DNA of 64,000 nt from Salinarimonas sp052380005 (GTDB taxonomy: Bacteria > Pseudomonadota > Alphaproteobacteria > Rhizobiales > Beijerinckiaceae): NCBI GenBank assembly GCA_052380005.1, contig JBQTCJ010000001.1. One strand, 5' to 3'. Both the position numbers and the translations under genes were made by a program. This document shows positions 40,031-47,784 of the stretch, in pieces. The notes under the pieces are model-generated. The model searched no databases. It saw only the letters and a program-made list of their open reading frames with translations, and was not told where the DNA came from. How positions within the stretch are numbered: position 1 is the stretch's first letter; every line of letters starts with the position of its first letter.

Positions 40031-40492
40031 GTGAGCCTCCCCACCACCGACACCATCCACGCCTCCTGCGTCGTCGTCGGCGAGGCGGGCGTGCTGATCC
40101 GGGGCGCGTCGGGGGCGGGGAAGTCGCGGCTCGCGCTCGATCTCGTGGAGGCCGCGCGGGCGCGTGGGCTGCATGCGCGGCTCGTCGGGGACGACCGCAT
40201 CCGGCTCGTGGCGGCCCACGGCCGGCTCGTGGCGCGCCCGCATCCGGCGATCGCCGGGCTCGTCGAGCGGCGCGGCGTCGGCATCCTGGAGCGGCCGCAC
40301 GCGCCGGCCGCCGTCGTGCGCCTCGTCGTCGACCTGGTTCCCGAGTCCCCCCCGCGCCTGCCCGTTCCGGAGGCTCTGGAGGCCGAGATCCTCCGCGTCA
40401 GGTTGCCGCGGCTCGTCTCGACGGCGGGCGACGGGATCGCCACGATTGCGCTCGACGCCGTGAGAGGCTTATCTGTCGGGGCACCGCCTTGA
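40031..40492 (+). CDS. hprK: HPr kinase/phosphorylase, short alphaproteobacterial form
   Basis: A 153-residue protein equal to the C-terminal kinase domain of HprK. It has the P-loop GVLIRGASGAGKSRLAL (residues 20-36), the metal-binding LVGDDRIRL and the family signature GLVERRGVGILE. HprK phosphorylates a serine on HPr and reverses the reaction. The short form without the N-terminal domain is normal in alphaproteobacteria and belongs to the PTS-Ntr-like signalling set chvI-chvG-hprK-EIIA-HPr. Start is GTG at 40031. Confidence 0.92.
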   Translation: MSLPTTDTIHASCVVVGEAGVLIRGASGAGKSRLALDLVEAARARGLHARLVGDDRIRLVAAHGRLVARPHPAIAGLVERRGVGILERPHAPAAVVRLVVDLVPESPPRLPVPEALEAEILRVRLPRLVSTAGDGIATIALDAVRGLSVGAPP

Positions 40493-40584
40493 ACTGCCGA
40501 CGGATTGGCTCGATGCTCTTGCGTTCGGCTTCGCAGTGCACAAGATAGCGGCTCCGCTCAGCCGAGCGACGGATGCAGGTCCAC

Positions 40585-40986
40585 ATGATCGGAATGGTGC
40601 TCGTCACCCACGGCCAGCTGGCGACGGAGTTCCGCGCGGCGCTGGAGCACGTGGTCGGCCCGCAGGAGCAGATCGAGACGATCACGATCGGCCCCGAGGA
40701 CGACATGGAAGCCCGTCGCGGCGACATCCTCGACGCCGTGCGCCGGGTCGAGACGGGCGCGGGCGTCGTCGTCCTCACCGACATGTTCGGCGGCACGCCC
40801 TCGAACCTCGCGCTCTCGTGCATGAACGGGCGCATGGTCGAGGTCGTTGCGGGCATCAACCTGCCCATGCTGATCAAGCTCGCGAGCGTGCGCGATCTCG
40901 AGCCCCTGGCCGACGCCGTGCTGCACGCCCAGGAGGCGGGGCGCAAGTACATCAACGTGGCCTCCCACGTGCTCGCGGGGAAGTGA
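40585..40986 (+). CDS. manX: PTS system mannose-type EIIA component
   Basis: A 133-residue EIIA-Man protein. The phosphorylated histidine is His9 in MVLVTHGQLATEF, and MFGGTPSNLAL follows near residue 70. It takes phosphate from HPr; in alphaproteobacteria that lack matching sugar permeases it has a regulatory role. The start at 40585 (MIGMVLVTHG) matches rhizobial homologues better than the ATG four codons earlier. hpr starts 1 bp after its stop. Confidence 0.93.
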   Translation: MIGMVLVTHGQLATEFRAALEHVVGPQEQIETITIGPEDDMEARRGDILDAVRRVETGAGVVVLTDMFGGTPSNLALSCMNGRMVEVVAGINLPMLIKLASVRDLEPLADAVLHAQEAGRKYINVASHVLAGK

Positions 40987-40987
40987 C

Positions 40988-41332
40988 ATGAAGGCCGAGC
41001 CCTCGATCGCGCGCGACGCTCTCGAAGAGCCCTGCCCGGAGCCGCCGCCGGTGCCGGAGGGCGCGCTCGCCCGCGAGCTTTCGATCGTCAACCGCAAGGG
41101 CCTGCATGCCCGCGCCTCCGCCAAGTTCGTCCAGACGGTCGAGCGCTACCAGGCGGAGGTGACCGTCACCCGCTGCGGCGAGACGGTGGGCGGGCGCTCG
41201 ATCATGGGGCTGCTCACGCTGGCCGCCGCGCAGGGCACCTCCGTCCACGTCACGGCGACGGGCCCGCAGGCCGAGGGCGTGCTCGACGCGCTCGCGACGC
41301 TGCTCGCGGCCCGCTTCGGCGAGGACGAGTGA
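40988..41332 (+). CDS. ptsH: Phosphocarrier protein HPr
   Basis: A 114-residue HPr with an acidic, proline-rich N-terminal extension of about 28 residues before the core. The active histidine is His40 in NRKGLHARASAKFV and the regulatory serine, target of HprK, is in GGRSIMGLLTLAA. HPr passes phosphate from enzyme I to EIIA. It starts 1 bp after the EIIA gene. It is convergent with the EI24 gene, with three bases between their stops. Confidence 0.93.
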   Translation: MKAEPSIARDALEEPCPEPPPVPEGALARELSIVNRKGLHARASAKFVQTVERYQAEVTVTRCGETVGGRSIMGLLTLAAAQGTSVHVTATGPQAEGVLDALATLLAARFGEDE

Positions 41333-41335
41333 GCG

Positions 41336-42046
41336 TCAGCGCGTGAGCGCGCCGCCCGGGCGACGCGCCTCGATCCCGACGATCCGCTTGTGCAGGTGCG
41401 TCATCAGCGCCACGCCGAAGAGCGGCGTCGCGAGGTTCACGATCGGGATCAGCAGGAAGCCCGCGATCACCGCGCCCGCGAGGAAGACCCGCCCCGCGTG
41501 GCGCTTGCGCAACGCTACCGCCTCCGCCCGCGGGTGATGGCGGTTCGCGGCGAGCTCGAAATACTCGCGCGAGAGCAGGTAGGCGTTGGCCAGGAAGAAG
41601 GCGGCGACGTTGACCACCGGCACGAGCAGCAGCGCGAGCGCCGCGACGTTGACCGCGAGCGTCAGGGCGAAGAAGCGCAGGCCGTAGCCGATCGACGGCA
41701 GGAGCGGCATCTCCTTTCCCGGCGGATCGGCCGGGAAGTCCGTGCGCTCCACGATCGCCGCCGCCTCGTCGGCGAAGATCGAGGCGACGAGGGCGGAGAC
41801 GGCGGGGATCAGGTAGAGCGCGCCCACCAGCAGCCCCGCGCCCGCCAGCACCACGCCGATCGTGTCGACCCACGGATAGGCGTCGGTGAAGGTCTCCTGC
41901 GCGAGCAGCCAGTCGACGCCCCGCGTCGCTGCCGCCCACGCGACGGCCAGAAGCAGGATCGTCAGCCCGATCGAGCGCAGCAGGATGCCGCGCAGGCCCG
42001 GCGAGACGACGAGACGCAGCGCGGCGAAGGCGGATGCGAGGATCAC
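41336..42046 (-). CDS. EI24/CysZ-like membrane protein
   Basis: A 236-residue inner-membrane protein with four to six helices and the EI24-family layout: AFAALRLVVSPGLRGILLRS at the start and YLLSREYFELAANRHH near residue 160, then a final pair of helices. The bacterial family includes the sulfate carrier CysZ, but the substrate of this protein is unknown. Its start overlaps the hisA stop by four bases, so it ends the his operon in the position where hisF is usually found in relatives. Confidence 0.85.
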   Translation of the reverse strand: MILASAFAALRLVVSPGLRGILLRSIGLTILLLAVAWAAATRGVDWLLAQETFTDAYPWVDTIGVVLAGAGLLVGALYLIPAVSALVASIFADEAAAIVERTDFPADPPGKEMPLLPSIGYGLRFFALTLAVNVAALALLLVPVVNVAAFFLANAYLLSREYFELAANRHHPRAEAVALRKRHAGRVFLAGAVIAGFLLIPIVNLATPLFGVALMTHLHKRIVGIEARRPGGALTR

Positions 42047-42825
42047 GGGGCGGCGGCCTTCCCGGTCTCCGCCTTCCCCGCGTTCGCCTCGGCGGCATCG
42101 GCCGCCGCGATCATCGCGAGCGCCTCTGCGGGGTCGATCCGCCCGTCGTAGAGCGCGCGGCCGGTGATGGCGCCGCCGAGCGCCGCGCAGTCGGGCTGGA
42201 GCAGGCGCGCGACGTCGTCGATCGAGGCGAGGCCGCCGGACGCGATGACCGGGATCGTCACCGCCCGCGCGAGCGCGAGCGTCATCTCGATGTTGAGGCC
42301 CTTGAGGATGCCGTCGCGGGCGATGTCGGTGTAGACGATGGCGGCGACGCCCGCGTCCTCGAAGCGCCGGCCGAGTTCCTCGGCGGTGAGCGTCGAGCTC
42401 TGCGCCCAGCCCTCGACGGCGACGTAGCCGTCCTTGGCGTCGATGCCCACCGCGATCTTCCCCGGATGGAGCCGCGCCGCCTCGCGCACGAAGGCCGGGT
42501 CGCGCACGGCGGCGGTGCCGATGACGATGCGCGCCACGCCCTTGGCGAGCCAGCCCTCGACGGTGCGCATGTCGCGCACGCCGCCGCCGAGCTGCACGGG
42601 GATGGTCACGCCCGCGAGGATGCCGTCGACCGCCTCGGCGTTCATCGGCTTGCCGGCGAAGGCGCCGTCGAGGTCGACCACGTGCAGCCAGGGGAAGCCC
42701 TGGGCGGCGAAGGCGCGCGCCTGCGCGGCGGGATCGTCGTTGAAGACGGTCGCCTGCTCCATGTCGCCCTGGATCAGGCGCACGCAGCGGCCTTCCTTGA
42801 GGTCGATGGCGGGATAGAGGATCAC
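42043..42825 (-). CDS. hisA: Phosphoribosylformimino-5-aminoimidazole carboxamide ribotide isomerase
   Basis: A 260-residue TIM-barrel isomerase, fourth step of histidine synthesis. The opening ILYPAIDLKEGRCVRLIQGD carries the catalytic Asp8, with VQLGGGVRDMRTVE and VIASGGLASIDDV supplying phosphate binding, and the second catalytic Asp in YTDIARDGILKG. It starts with GTG at 42825 overlapping the hisH stop (GTGA). The C-terminal tail is alanine- and lysine-rich and non-conserved. Confidence 0.95.
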   Translation of the reverse strand: MILYPAIDLKEGRCVRLIQGDMEQATVFNDDPAAQARAFAAQGFPWLHVVDLDGAFAGKPMNAEAVDGILAGVTIPVQLGGGVRDMRTVEGWLAKGVARIVIGTAAVRDPAFVREAARLHPGKIAVGIDAKDGYVAVEGWAQSSTLTAEELGRRFEDAGVAAIVYTDIARDGILKGLNIEMTLALARAVTIPVIASGGLASIDDVARLLQPDCAALGGAITGRALYDGRIDPAEALAMIAAADAAEANAGKAETGKAAAP

Positions 42826-43472
42826 GGGCGCCACCTCAGGAAGTTGGCGATGAGGGCGAGCCCGAGCCGCTGGCTCTTCTCGGGGTGGAACTGCGTGCCG
42901 ACGATGGTGTCGCGCCCGACGATGGCGGTGAGGGGGCCGCCGTAGTCGGTCGTGGCGACCACGTCGCCGGGGGCCTCGGCGTCGAGGGCGTAGGAATGCA
43001 CGAAGTAGGCGTGCAGCCCGCTCTCGCCGGTGGGGATGCCGTCGAGCAGCGGATGGGCGCGGCGCGCGTCGAGCACGTTCCAGCCCATGTGCGGGATCTT
43101 CAGCGCCGGGTCCGCCGGGCGGATGGCGCGCACGTCGCCGGGGATCCAGCCGAGCCCCGGCGTCGTCTCGTGCTCGAGGCCGCGCGAGGCGAGCAGCTGC
43201 ATCCCCACGCAGATGCCGAGGAAGGGGCGGCCGCGGCCCATCACCGCCTCGGTGAGAGCCTCCAACATGCCGGGCACCGCGTCGAGCCCGCGCCGGCAAT
43301 CGGCGAAGGCGCCCACCCCCGGCAGCACGACGCGCTCGGCGTCGCGCACGACGGCGGGGTCGCTGGTGACGCGCACCGCCATGGCGAGCCCCGCCTCGCG
43401 GGCGGCGCGCTCGAAGGCCTTGTGGGCGGAGTGCAGGTTTCCCGAGCCGTAGTCGACGATGGCGACGCTCAT
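42822..43472 (-). CDS. hisH: Imidazole glycerol phosphate synthase, glutamine amidotransferase subunit
   Basis: A 216-residue class I amidotransferase providing ammonia to HisF. The catalytic cysteine is in FLGICVGMQLLA, the His-Glu pair in VGTQFHPEKSQRLG. It opens VAIVDYGSGNLHSAHKA. Its start at 43472 overlaps the stop of the DUF2628 gene by four bases and its stop overlaps hisA, so the four genes form a coupled operon. The partner subunit HisF is not encoded in this window. Confidence 0.95.
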   Translation of the reverse strand: MSVAIVDYGSGNLHSAHKAFERAAREAGLAMAVRVTSDPAVVRDAERVVLPGVGAFADCRRGLDAVPGMLEALTEAVMGRGRPFLGICVGMQLLASRGLEHETTPGLGWIPGDVRAIRPADPALKIPHMGWNVLDARRAHPLLDGIPTGESGLHAYFVHSYALDAEAPGDVVATTDYGGPLTAIVGRDTIVGTQFHPEKSQRLGLALIANFLRWRP

Positions 43473-43993
43473 TGCGTTCCCTCCGGCCGCAGGCCGAAGG
43501 GGACGATCTCGGCGCTCGGCCGCGCGGGCTGCTCGGCGATCGGCCGAGCGGGCTCGTGCGGAGCAGGCGGGATTTCGGCCGGGGGCGAGGCCGTCTCGCC
43601 CTCCCCGTGCATTCCCACGAGCCGCGCGCAGGCGAGCGCGTCCGCCTCGTCGTAGGACGGCGCAGCGACGACGTCGACCATCGGCATGCCGCGGCGGGCG
43701 TAGGTCCAGCGCCGCAGGCTCGACGCCTCGAGCCCGATCAGCACCGCGAGCAGCAGGCTCGCCAGCGCCGCCGCGCCCTCCCCGACCTCCAGGGCGTCCA
43801 GCGCGACCGAGAGCGCCACGACGGCGACGAGGGTCGCGAGCGCGGCGAGCCAGAGGCGGTGCCAGAGCATCCACAGGACCGAGAAGAAGAACGCCGCCCA
43901 GTTGAACCCGTCACGCACCAGGACCGCGCGCTCGAAGGCGGCCGCATCGCCGGGCGCCGCGTCGCGCGGCAGGTGGACCGTGTAGGTGCGCAT
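43469..43993 (-). CDS. DUF2628 domain-containing membrane protein in the his operon
   Basis: A 174-residue protein. The N-terminal DUF2628 part includes VLVRDGFNWAAFFFSVLWML, followed by about three membrane helices and a proline-rich cytoplasmic tail. The family has no known function, but a DUF2628 gene is frequently located between hisB and hisH in Hyphomicrobiales, as it is here (two bases after hisB, four-base overlap with hisH). Start at 43993 (MRTYTVHLPRD). Confidence 0.85.
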   Translation of the reverse strand: MRTYTVHLPRDAAPGDAAAFERAVLVRDGFNWAAFFFSVLWMLWHRLWLAALATLVAVVALSVALDALEVGEGAAALASLLLAVLIGLEASSLRRWTYARRGMPMVDVVAAPSYDEADALACARLVGMHGEGETASPPAEIPPAPHEPARPIAEQPARPSAEIVPFGLRPEGTQ

Positions 43994-43995
43994 GC

Positions 43996-44583
43996 TCAAA
44001 GCGCTCCCTTGGTCGAGGGGATGCGGTCCGCCTCGCGCGGATCGATCGCCACCGCCGCGCGCAGCGCCCGGGCGAGGCCCTTGAAGCAGCTCTCGGCGAC
44101 GTGGTGGCTGTTGTCGCCGTAGAGCGTCTCGACGTGCAGCGTCACGCCGGCGTTGGTCGCGAAGGCCTGGAACCACTCGCGCACGAGCTCGGTGTCGAAC
44201 GTCCCGATCTTCTGCGTCGGGAACGCGGTGCGGAAGACGAGGAACGGCCGCCCGGAGATGTCCACCGACACCCGGCTCAGCGTCTCGTCCATGGGCAGAT
44301 GCACGGTCGCATAGCGTGAAATGCCGCGCTTCTCGCCCAGCGCCTCGCGGAACGCCTGGCCGAGCGCGATGCCGACGTCCTCCACCGTATGGTGATCGTC
44401 GACGTGCGTGTCGCCCTTCGCGGTCACATCGAGGTCGAACAGCGCGTGGCGCGCCAGGAGATCGAGCATGTGGTCGAGGAAACCGACTCCCGTCGCGATG
44501 CTCGCGGCGCCCGTCCCGTCGAGGGCGAGCGAGAGCGAGACGTCGGTCTCGGAGGTGCGGCGGTCGACGCGCGCGGCGCGCAT
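43996..44583 (-). CDS. hisB: Imidazoleglycerol-phosphate dehydratase
   Basis: A 195-residue manganese-dependent dehydratase, sixth step of histidine synthesis. Metal-binding histidine clusters are present as FLDHMLDLLARHA, DDHHTVEDVGIALG and DNSHHVAESCFKG. It is the single-domain form, without the phosphatase domain found in enteric HisB. Start at 44583 (MRAARVDRRT); the frame extends 14 codons upstream without homology. It begins the hisB-DUF2628-hisH-hisA-EI24 operon. The 286-bp gap upstream holds repeat copy C. Confidence 0.95.
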   Translation of the reverse strand: MRAARVDRRTSETDVSLSLALDGTGAASIATGVGFLDHMLDLLARHALFDLDVTAKGDTHVDDHHTVEDVGIALGQAFREALGEKRGISRYATVHLPMDETLSRVSVDISGRPFLVFRTAFPTQKIGTFDTELVREWFQAFATNAGVTLHVETLYGDNSHHVAESCFKGLARALRAAVAIDPREADRIPSTKGAL

Positions 44584-44663
44584 GGCGGTTCGTCCCGTGT
44601 GATGGTCGGGCGCGCGTTCTAGCAAGCGGCGGGCCGGATGGCCAGCCGCCGATGACGCCCGCT

Positions 44664-44789
44664 TCCTCCCCGCAGGGGAGGACGACGGCCGGAGGCCGGA
44701 GGGTGGGGAGGGCGGCGGGCCGGCTCGAAAGACAGGCGAACGGCCCCACCGCCCGCGCTTCGCGCGGACTCCTCCTCTGCGGGGAGGAA
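44664..44789 (-). repeat. Dispersed GC-rich intergenic element, copy C (inverted relative to copy B)
   Basis: Read on the minus strand, it has the same two-block order as copy B: CCTCCCCGCAGAGGAGGAG, the CGCGAAGCGCG hairpin, GGCGGTGGGGCCG, then GAGCCGGCCCGCCGCCCTCC and the CCTCCCCTGCGGGGAGG hairpin. It fills the gap between hisB and hslV. The remaining bases of the gap have no visible gene. Confidence 0.85.
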
Positions 44790-44869
44790 GGGCGGCGCCC
44801 GGTTGGAAATCGTCCTCGCGCTGCTTAAGTCAGCAGCCAACGCCGATCGCACGAACCGGAGCGCCCGCA

Positions 44870-45433
44870 GTGTCCAACGACGATTCCGCCGCCCCGCGCA
44901 TGCACGCCACGACGATCCTCATGGTCCGCAAGGACGGCAGGCTCGTCGTCGGCGGGGACGGGCAGGTGAGCCTCGGGCAGACGATCGTGAAGGGCAACGC
45001 CCGCAAGGTGCGCACGCTCGCCAAGGGGGCGGTGATCGGCGGCTTCGCCGGCGCCACCGCCGACGCGTTCACGCTGTTCGAGCGGCTGGAGGCCAAGCTC
45101 GAGCAATATCCCGGGCAGCTCGTGCGCGCCTGCGTCGAGCTGACCAAGGACTGGCGCACGGACCGCTACCTGCGCCGGCTCGAGGCGATGATGCTCGTCG
45201 CCGACAAGGACGTCGGCCTGCTGCTCTCGGGCGCCGGCGACGTGCTCGAGCCCGAGGCGGGCGTGATGGCGATCGGATCCGGCGGCAACTACGCGCTCGC
45301 CGCCGCCCGCGCGCTGATGGACACCGATCTCGACGCGGAGACCGTCGTGCGCCGCTCGCTGCAGATCGCGGCGGACATCTGCGTCTACACCAACGGCAAC
45401 CTCGTCATCGAGAGCCTGGAGAGCGCCGTCTGA
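44870..45433 (+). CDS. hslV: ATP-dependent protease peptidase subunit HslV
   Basis: A 187-residue proteasome-like peptidase. The propeptide ends before the catalytic Thr14 in MHATTILMVRKDG, exposed after processing; GDGQVSLGQTIVKGNARKVR and AIGSGGNYALAAARAL are characteristic. It forms a double hexamer that works with HslU. It starts with GTG at 44870. hslU is on the same strand but 670 bp downstream because an antisense gene (45463-46059) lies between, an unusual arrangement. Confidence 0.95.
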   Translation: MSNDDSAAPRMHATTILMVRKDGRLVVGGDGQVSLGQTIVKGNARKVRTLAKGAVIGGFAGATADAFTLFERLEAKLEQYPGQLVRACVELTKDWRTDRYLRRLEAMMLVADKDVGLLLSGAGDVLEPEAGVMAIGSGGNYALAAARALMDTDLDAETVVRRSLQIAADICVYTNGNLVIESLESAV

Positions 45434-45462
45434 TGGCGGGCGCGCCGGCGATAGCGCAGCTC

Positions 45463-46059
45463 CTACGCCTCGGCGCAGGCGGGCATGGCGTCGAGCGTCG
45501 CCGCGAGCGCGGGCGGGAGGCCGGACGTGTCGGCGCGCATGGCGATGCAGCCGGCCCGCCCCTCGGCGACGATGGTCGGCTGGCCGTTCGCGTCGAACAC
45601 GCTCCACTGGTCGGCGCGCGCCGCATAGGCCTCGAAGCTCGCGAGCGAGCGCACGAACCTCCGGCGGGCGTCGGCCTCCGGCACGTCGTGGCCGCCCTGG
45701 CGGACGCGCCGGGCGATTCGCTCGAGGCTCGTCTCGACGCGCGCCACCGCGAAATAGAGGATCGCGACCTCCATTCCGACGCCACGCGCGGCGTCGATCG
45801 TGCGCAGGTGCGTGCGCCCGGCGAGCGTCGTCTCGAGCGAGAACGTGCGCCGCGCGGCCATGAACTCGGCGATGCGCGCGAGCGCCACGCGCGAGGCGGC
45901 GACGCGTCCGGCCTCGACGTCGAGCGGCGACAGGCCGCGGGCGATCTCGTCGAGATTGACGAACGCCGTCGAGCCCGACACCGCCCGAATGTGCCGGAAG
46001 GCGTAGGTCGTCTTCCCCACCCCGTTCGCCCCGGCGATCAGCCACAGTCTCGCAGCCAT
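45463..46059 (-). CDS. Zeta toxin-like P-loop kinase/ATPase
   Basis: A 198-residue AAA/zeta-type nucleotide-binding protein. The P-loop is WLIAGANGVGKTTYAF (residues 6-21), then VNLDEIARGLSPL and FSLETTLAGRTHLRTI, the layout of the UDP-N-acetylglucosamine kinase-like zeta family (PF06414-type), in which members close to chromosomal proteins often have no matching antitoxin. No epsilon-like antitoxin gene was seen next to it. It is antisense between hslV and hslU. Start at 46059 (MAARLWLIAG). Confidence 0.8.
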   Translation of the reverse strand: MAARLWLIAGANGVGKTTYAFRHIRAVSGSTAFVNLDEIARGLSPLDVEAGRVAASRVALARIAEFMAARRTFSLETTLAGRTHLRTIDAARGVGMEVAILYFAVARVETSLERIARRVRQGGHDVPEADARRRFVRSLASFEAYAARADQWSVFDANGQPTIVAEGRAGCIAMRADTSGLPPALAATLDAMPACAEA

Positions 46060-46103
46060 CGCGTTCCCCTCCTCACCGCGCACCGATCATCACAGGATCC
46101 GGC

Positions 46104-47411
46104 ATGACCACCTTCTCCCCCCGCGAGATCGTCTCCGAGCTCGATCGTTACATCGTCGGGCAGACGGACGCCAAGCGCGCGGTCGCCATCGCGCTGCGCA
46201 ACCGCTGGCGCCGCCAGCAGCTCACCGGCTCCATCCGGGACGAGGTGATGCCCAAGAACATCCTGATGATCGGCCCCACCGGCTGCGGCAAGACCGAGAT
46301 CGCCCGCCGGCTCGCCAAGCTCGCCAAGGCGCCCTTCCTCAAGGTCGAGGCGACGAAGTTCACCGAGGTGGGTTACGTCGGCCGCGACGTCGAGCAGATC
46401 GTGCGCGACCTCGTCGAGATCGGCATCGGCCTCGTCAAGGAGGAGCGCCGGCGCTCGGTCAAGGCCAAGGCGGAGATGGCGGCGGAGGACCGGGTCCTCG
46501 ACGCCCTCGTCGGCCCCGGCTCGGGCCAGGCGACGCGGGATTCCTTCCGCAAGAAGCTGCGCGAGGGCCTCCTCGACGACAAGGAGATCGAGCTCGAGAT
46601 GCAGGCGGGCGGAGGCGGCGTGCCGATGCTGGAGCTGCCGGGCATGCCGGGCGCCTCGGTCGGCGCGATCTCGCTCGGCGACATGTTCGGCAAGGCCTTC
46701 GGCGGGCGCACCAAGCCGCGTCGCCTCACCGTGAAGGACGCCTACGAGCCGCTCATCGCCGAGGAGAGCGACAAGCTCCTCGACCAGGAGGCGCTCGTCG
46801 CCGACGCCATCCGCGAGGTGGAGAACGCCGGCATCGTCTTCCTGGACGAGATCGACAAGGTCTGCGCCCGCGAAGGGCGCTCGGGCGCCGACGTGTCGCG
46901 CGAGGGCGTGCAGCGCGACCTGCTCCCGCTCATCGAGGGCACCACGGTGGCGACCAAGCACGGCCCGGTGAAGACCGACCACATCCTGTTCATCGCGTCG
47001 GGCGCCTTCCACGTCTCCAAGCCCTCCGACCTGCTGCCGGAGCTGCAGGGGCGCCTGCCCATCCGCGTCGAGCTCTCCCCGCTCGACGTCGACGACTTCC
47101 GCCGCATCCTCACCGAGACCGAGGCGAGCCTGATCAAGCAGTCGGTGGCCCTGCTGGCGACGGAGGGCGTCACCCTCGCCTTCACCGAGGACGGCATCGA
47201 CGCGCTCGCGCGCATCGCTGTGGAGGTGAACTCCAACGTCGAGAACATCGGCGCGCGCCGCCTCCAGACGGTGATCGAGCGCACGCTCGACGAGATCTCG
47301 TTCTCCGCATCCGAGAAGGGCGGCGAGACGGTGACGATCGACGGGGACTACGTCCGCTCCCGGGTGGCGGACCTGGCGAAGAACGCGGACCTGAGCCGGT
47401 TCATCCTGTGA
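46104..47411 (+). CDS. hslU: ATP-dependent protease ATPase subunit HslU
   Basis: A 435-residue AAA+ unfoldase of the HslVU protease. N-terminal domain starts FSPREIVSELDRYIVGQTDAK; Walker A is MIGPTGCGKTEIARRLA; the I-domain lies at about residues 110-230; Walker B is IVFLDEIDKVC. The C-terminal tail DLSRFIL inserts into HslV to activate it. Functionally linked with hslV upstream despite the intervening antisense gene. Confidence 0.96.
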   Translation: MTTFSPREIVSELDRYIVGQTDAKRAVAIALRNRWRRQQLTGSIRDEVMPKNILMIGPTGCGKTEIARRLAKLAKAPFLKVEATKFTEVGYVGRDVEQIVRDLVEIGIGLVKEERRRSVKAKAEMAAEDRVLDALVGPGSGQATRDSFRKKLREGLLDDKEIELEMQAGGGGVPMLELPGMPGASVGAISLGDMFGKAFGGRTKPRRLTVKDAYEPLIAEESDKLLDQEALVADAIREVENAGIVFLDEIDKVCAREGRSGADVSREGVQRDLLPLIEGTTVATKHGPVKTDHILFIASGAFHVSKPSDLLPELQGRLPIRVELSPLDVDDFRRILTETEASLIKQSVALLATEGVTLAFTEDGIDALARIAVEVNSNVENIGARRLQTVIERTLDEISFSASEKGGETVTIDGDYVRSRVADLAKNADLSRFIL

Positions 47412-47417
47412 GGCGAG

Positions 47418-47447
47418 GCGGGGCGGGCCCGATCAGGCGAGCCCCGC
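47418..47447. terminator. Possible hairpin between hslU and the DUF1467 gene
   Basis: Arms GCGGGGC (47418-47424) and GCCCCGC (47441-47447) with a 16-base loop, in the gap between two convergent genes and covering the last codons of the minus-strand gene. No U-tract is visible and the loop is long, so the call is weak. Confidence 0.3.
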
Positions 47448-47780
47448 GAAGGGCAGGAGCGCCAGCGCGATAAGGAAGACCACGCCGGCGACCAATGTCG
47501 TCCAGATCGCCTTCTCGACCAGCGCCGGCGCCACGGGGGCGCCGGGCTCGGTGCCGGGGATCATCTCGGTCGTCTCGTGCTGGCTGCGCACGCCGAAGGG
47601 AAGGACCGCGAACAGCATGATCCACCACACGACGAAGTAGAACGCCAGCGCGCCGGCGATGCCGGTCCCGAACAGGACCATGCCGAGCGCGACCGAGAGC
47701 GCGATCAGCGCCACGATCACGGTCACGGCGGCGGGCAGCGAGGTCGCCAGCAGCTTCACGGTGTCGACGGGCGAGCGCAT
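47433..47780 (-). CDS. DUF1467 family membrane protein
   Basis: A 115-residue protein with three to four membrane segments: LATSLPAAVTVIVALIALSV, GALAFYFVVWWIMLFAVLPFGV and the C-terminal IWTTLVAGVVFLIALALLPF. The FGVRSQHE and GTEPGAP elements are typical of DUF1467, an alphaproteobacterial family of unknown function. It is the last gene of the nuo-birA-rnj-mce run, starting four bases after mce. Start at 47780 (MRSPVDTVKL). Confidence 0.85.
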   Translation of the reverse strand: MRSPVDTVKLLATSLPAAVTVIVALIALSVALGMVLFGTGIAGALAFYFVVWWIMLFAVLPFGVRSQHETTEMIPGTEPGAPVAPALVEKAIWTTLVAGVVFLIALALLPFAGLA

Positions 47781-47784
47781 GGTC

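Noticed and set aside
44619..44852. Minus-strand 77-codon frame over the repeat upstream of hslV, similar in translation to a frame over the repeat after chvG.
   Set aside because: The similarity comes from the dispersed DNA element itself, not from a conserved protein.
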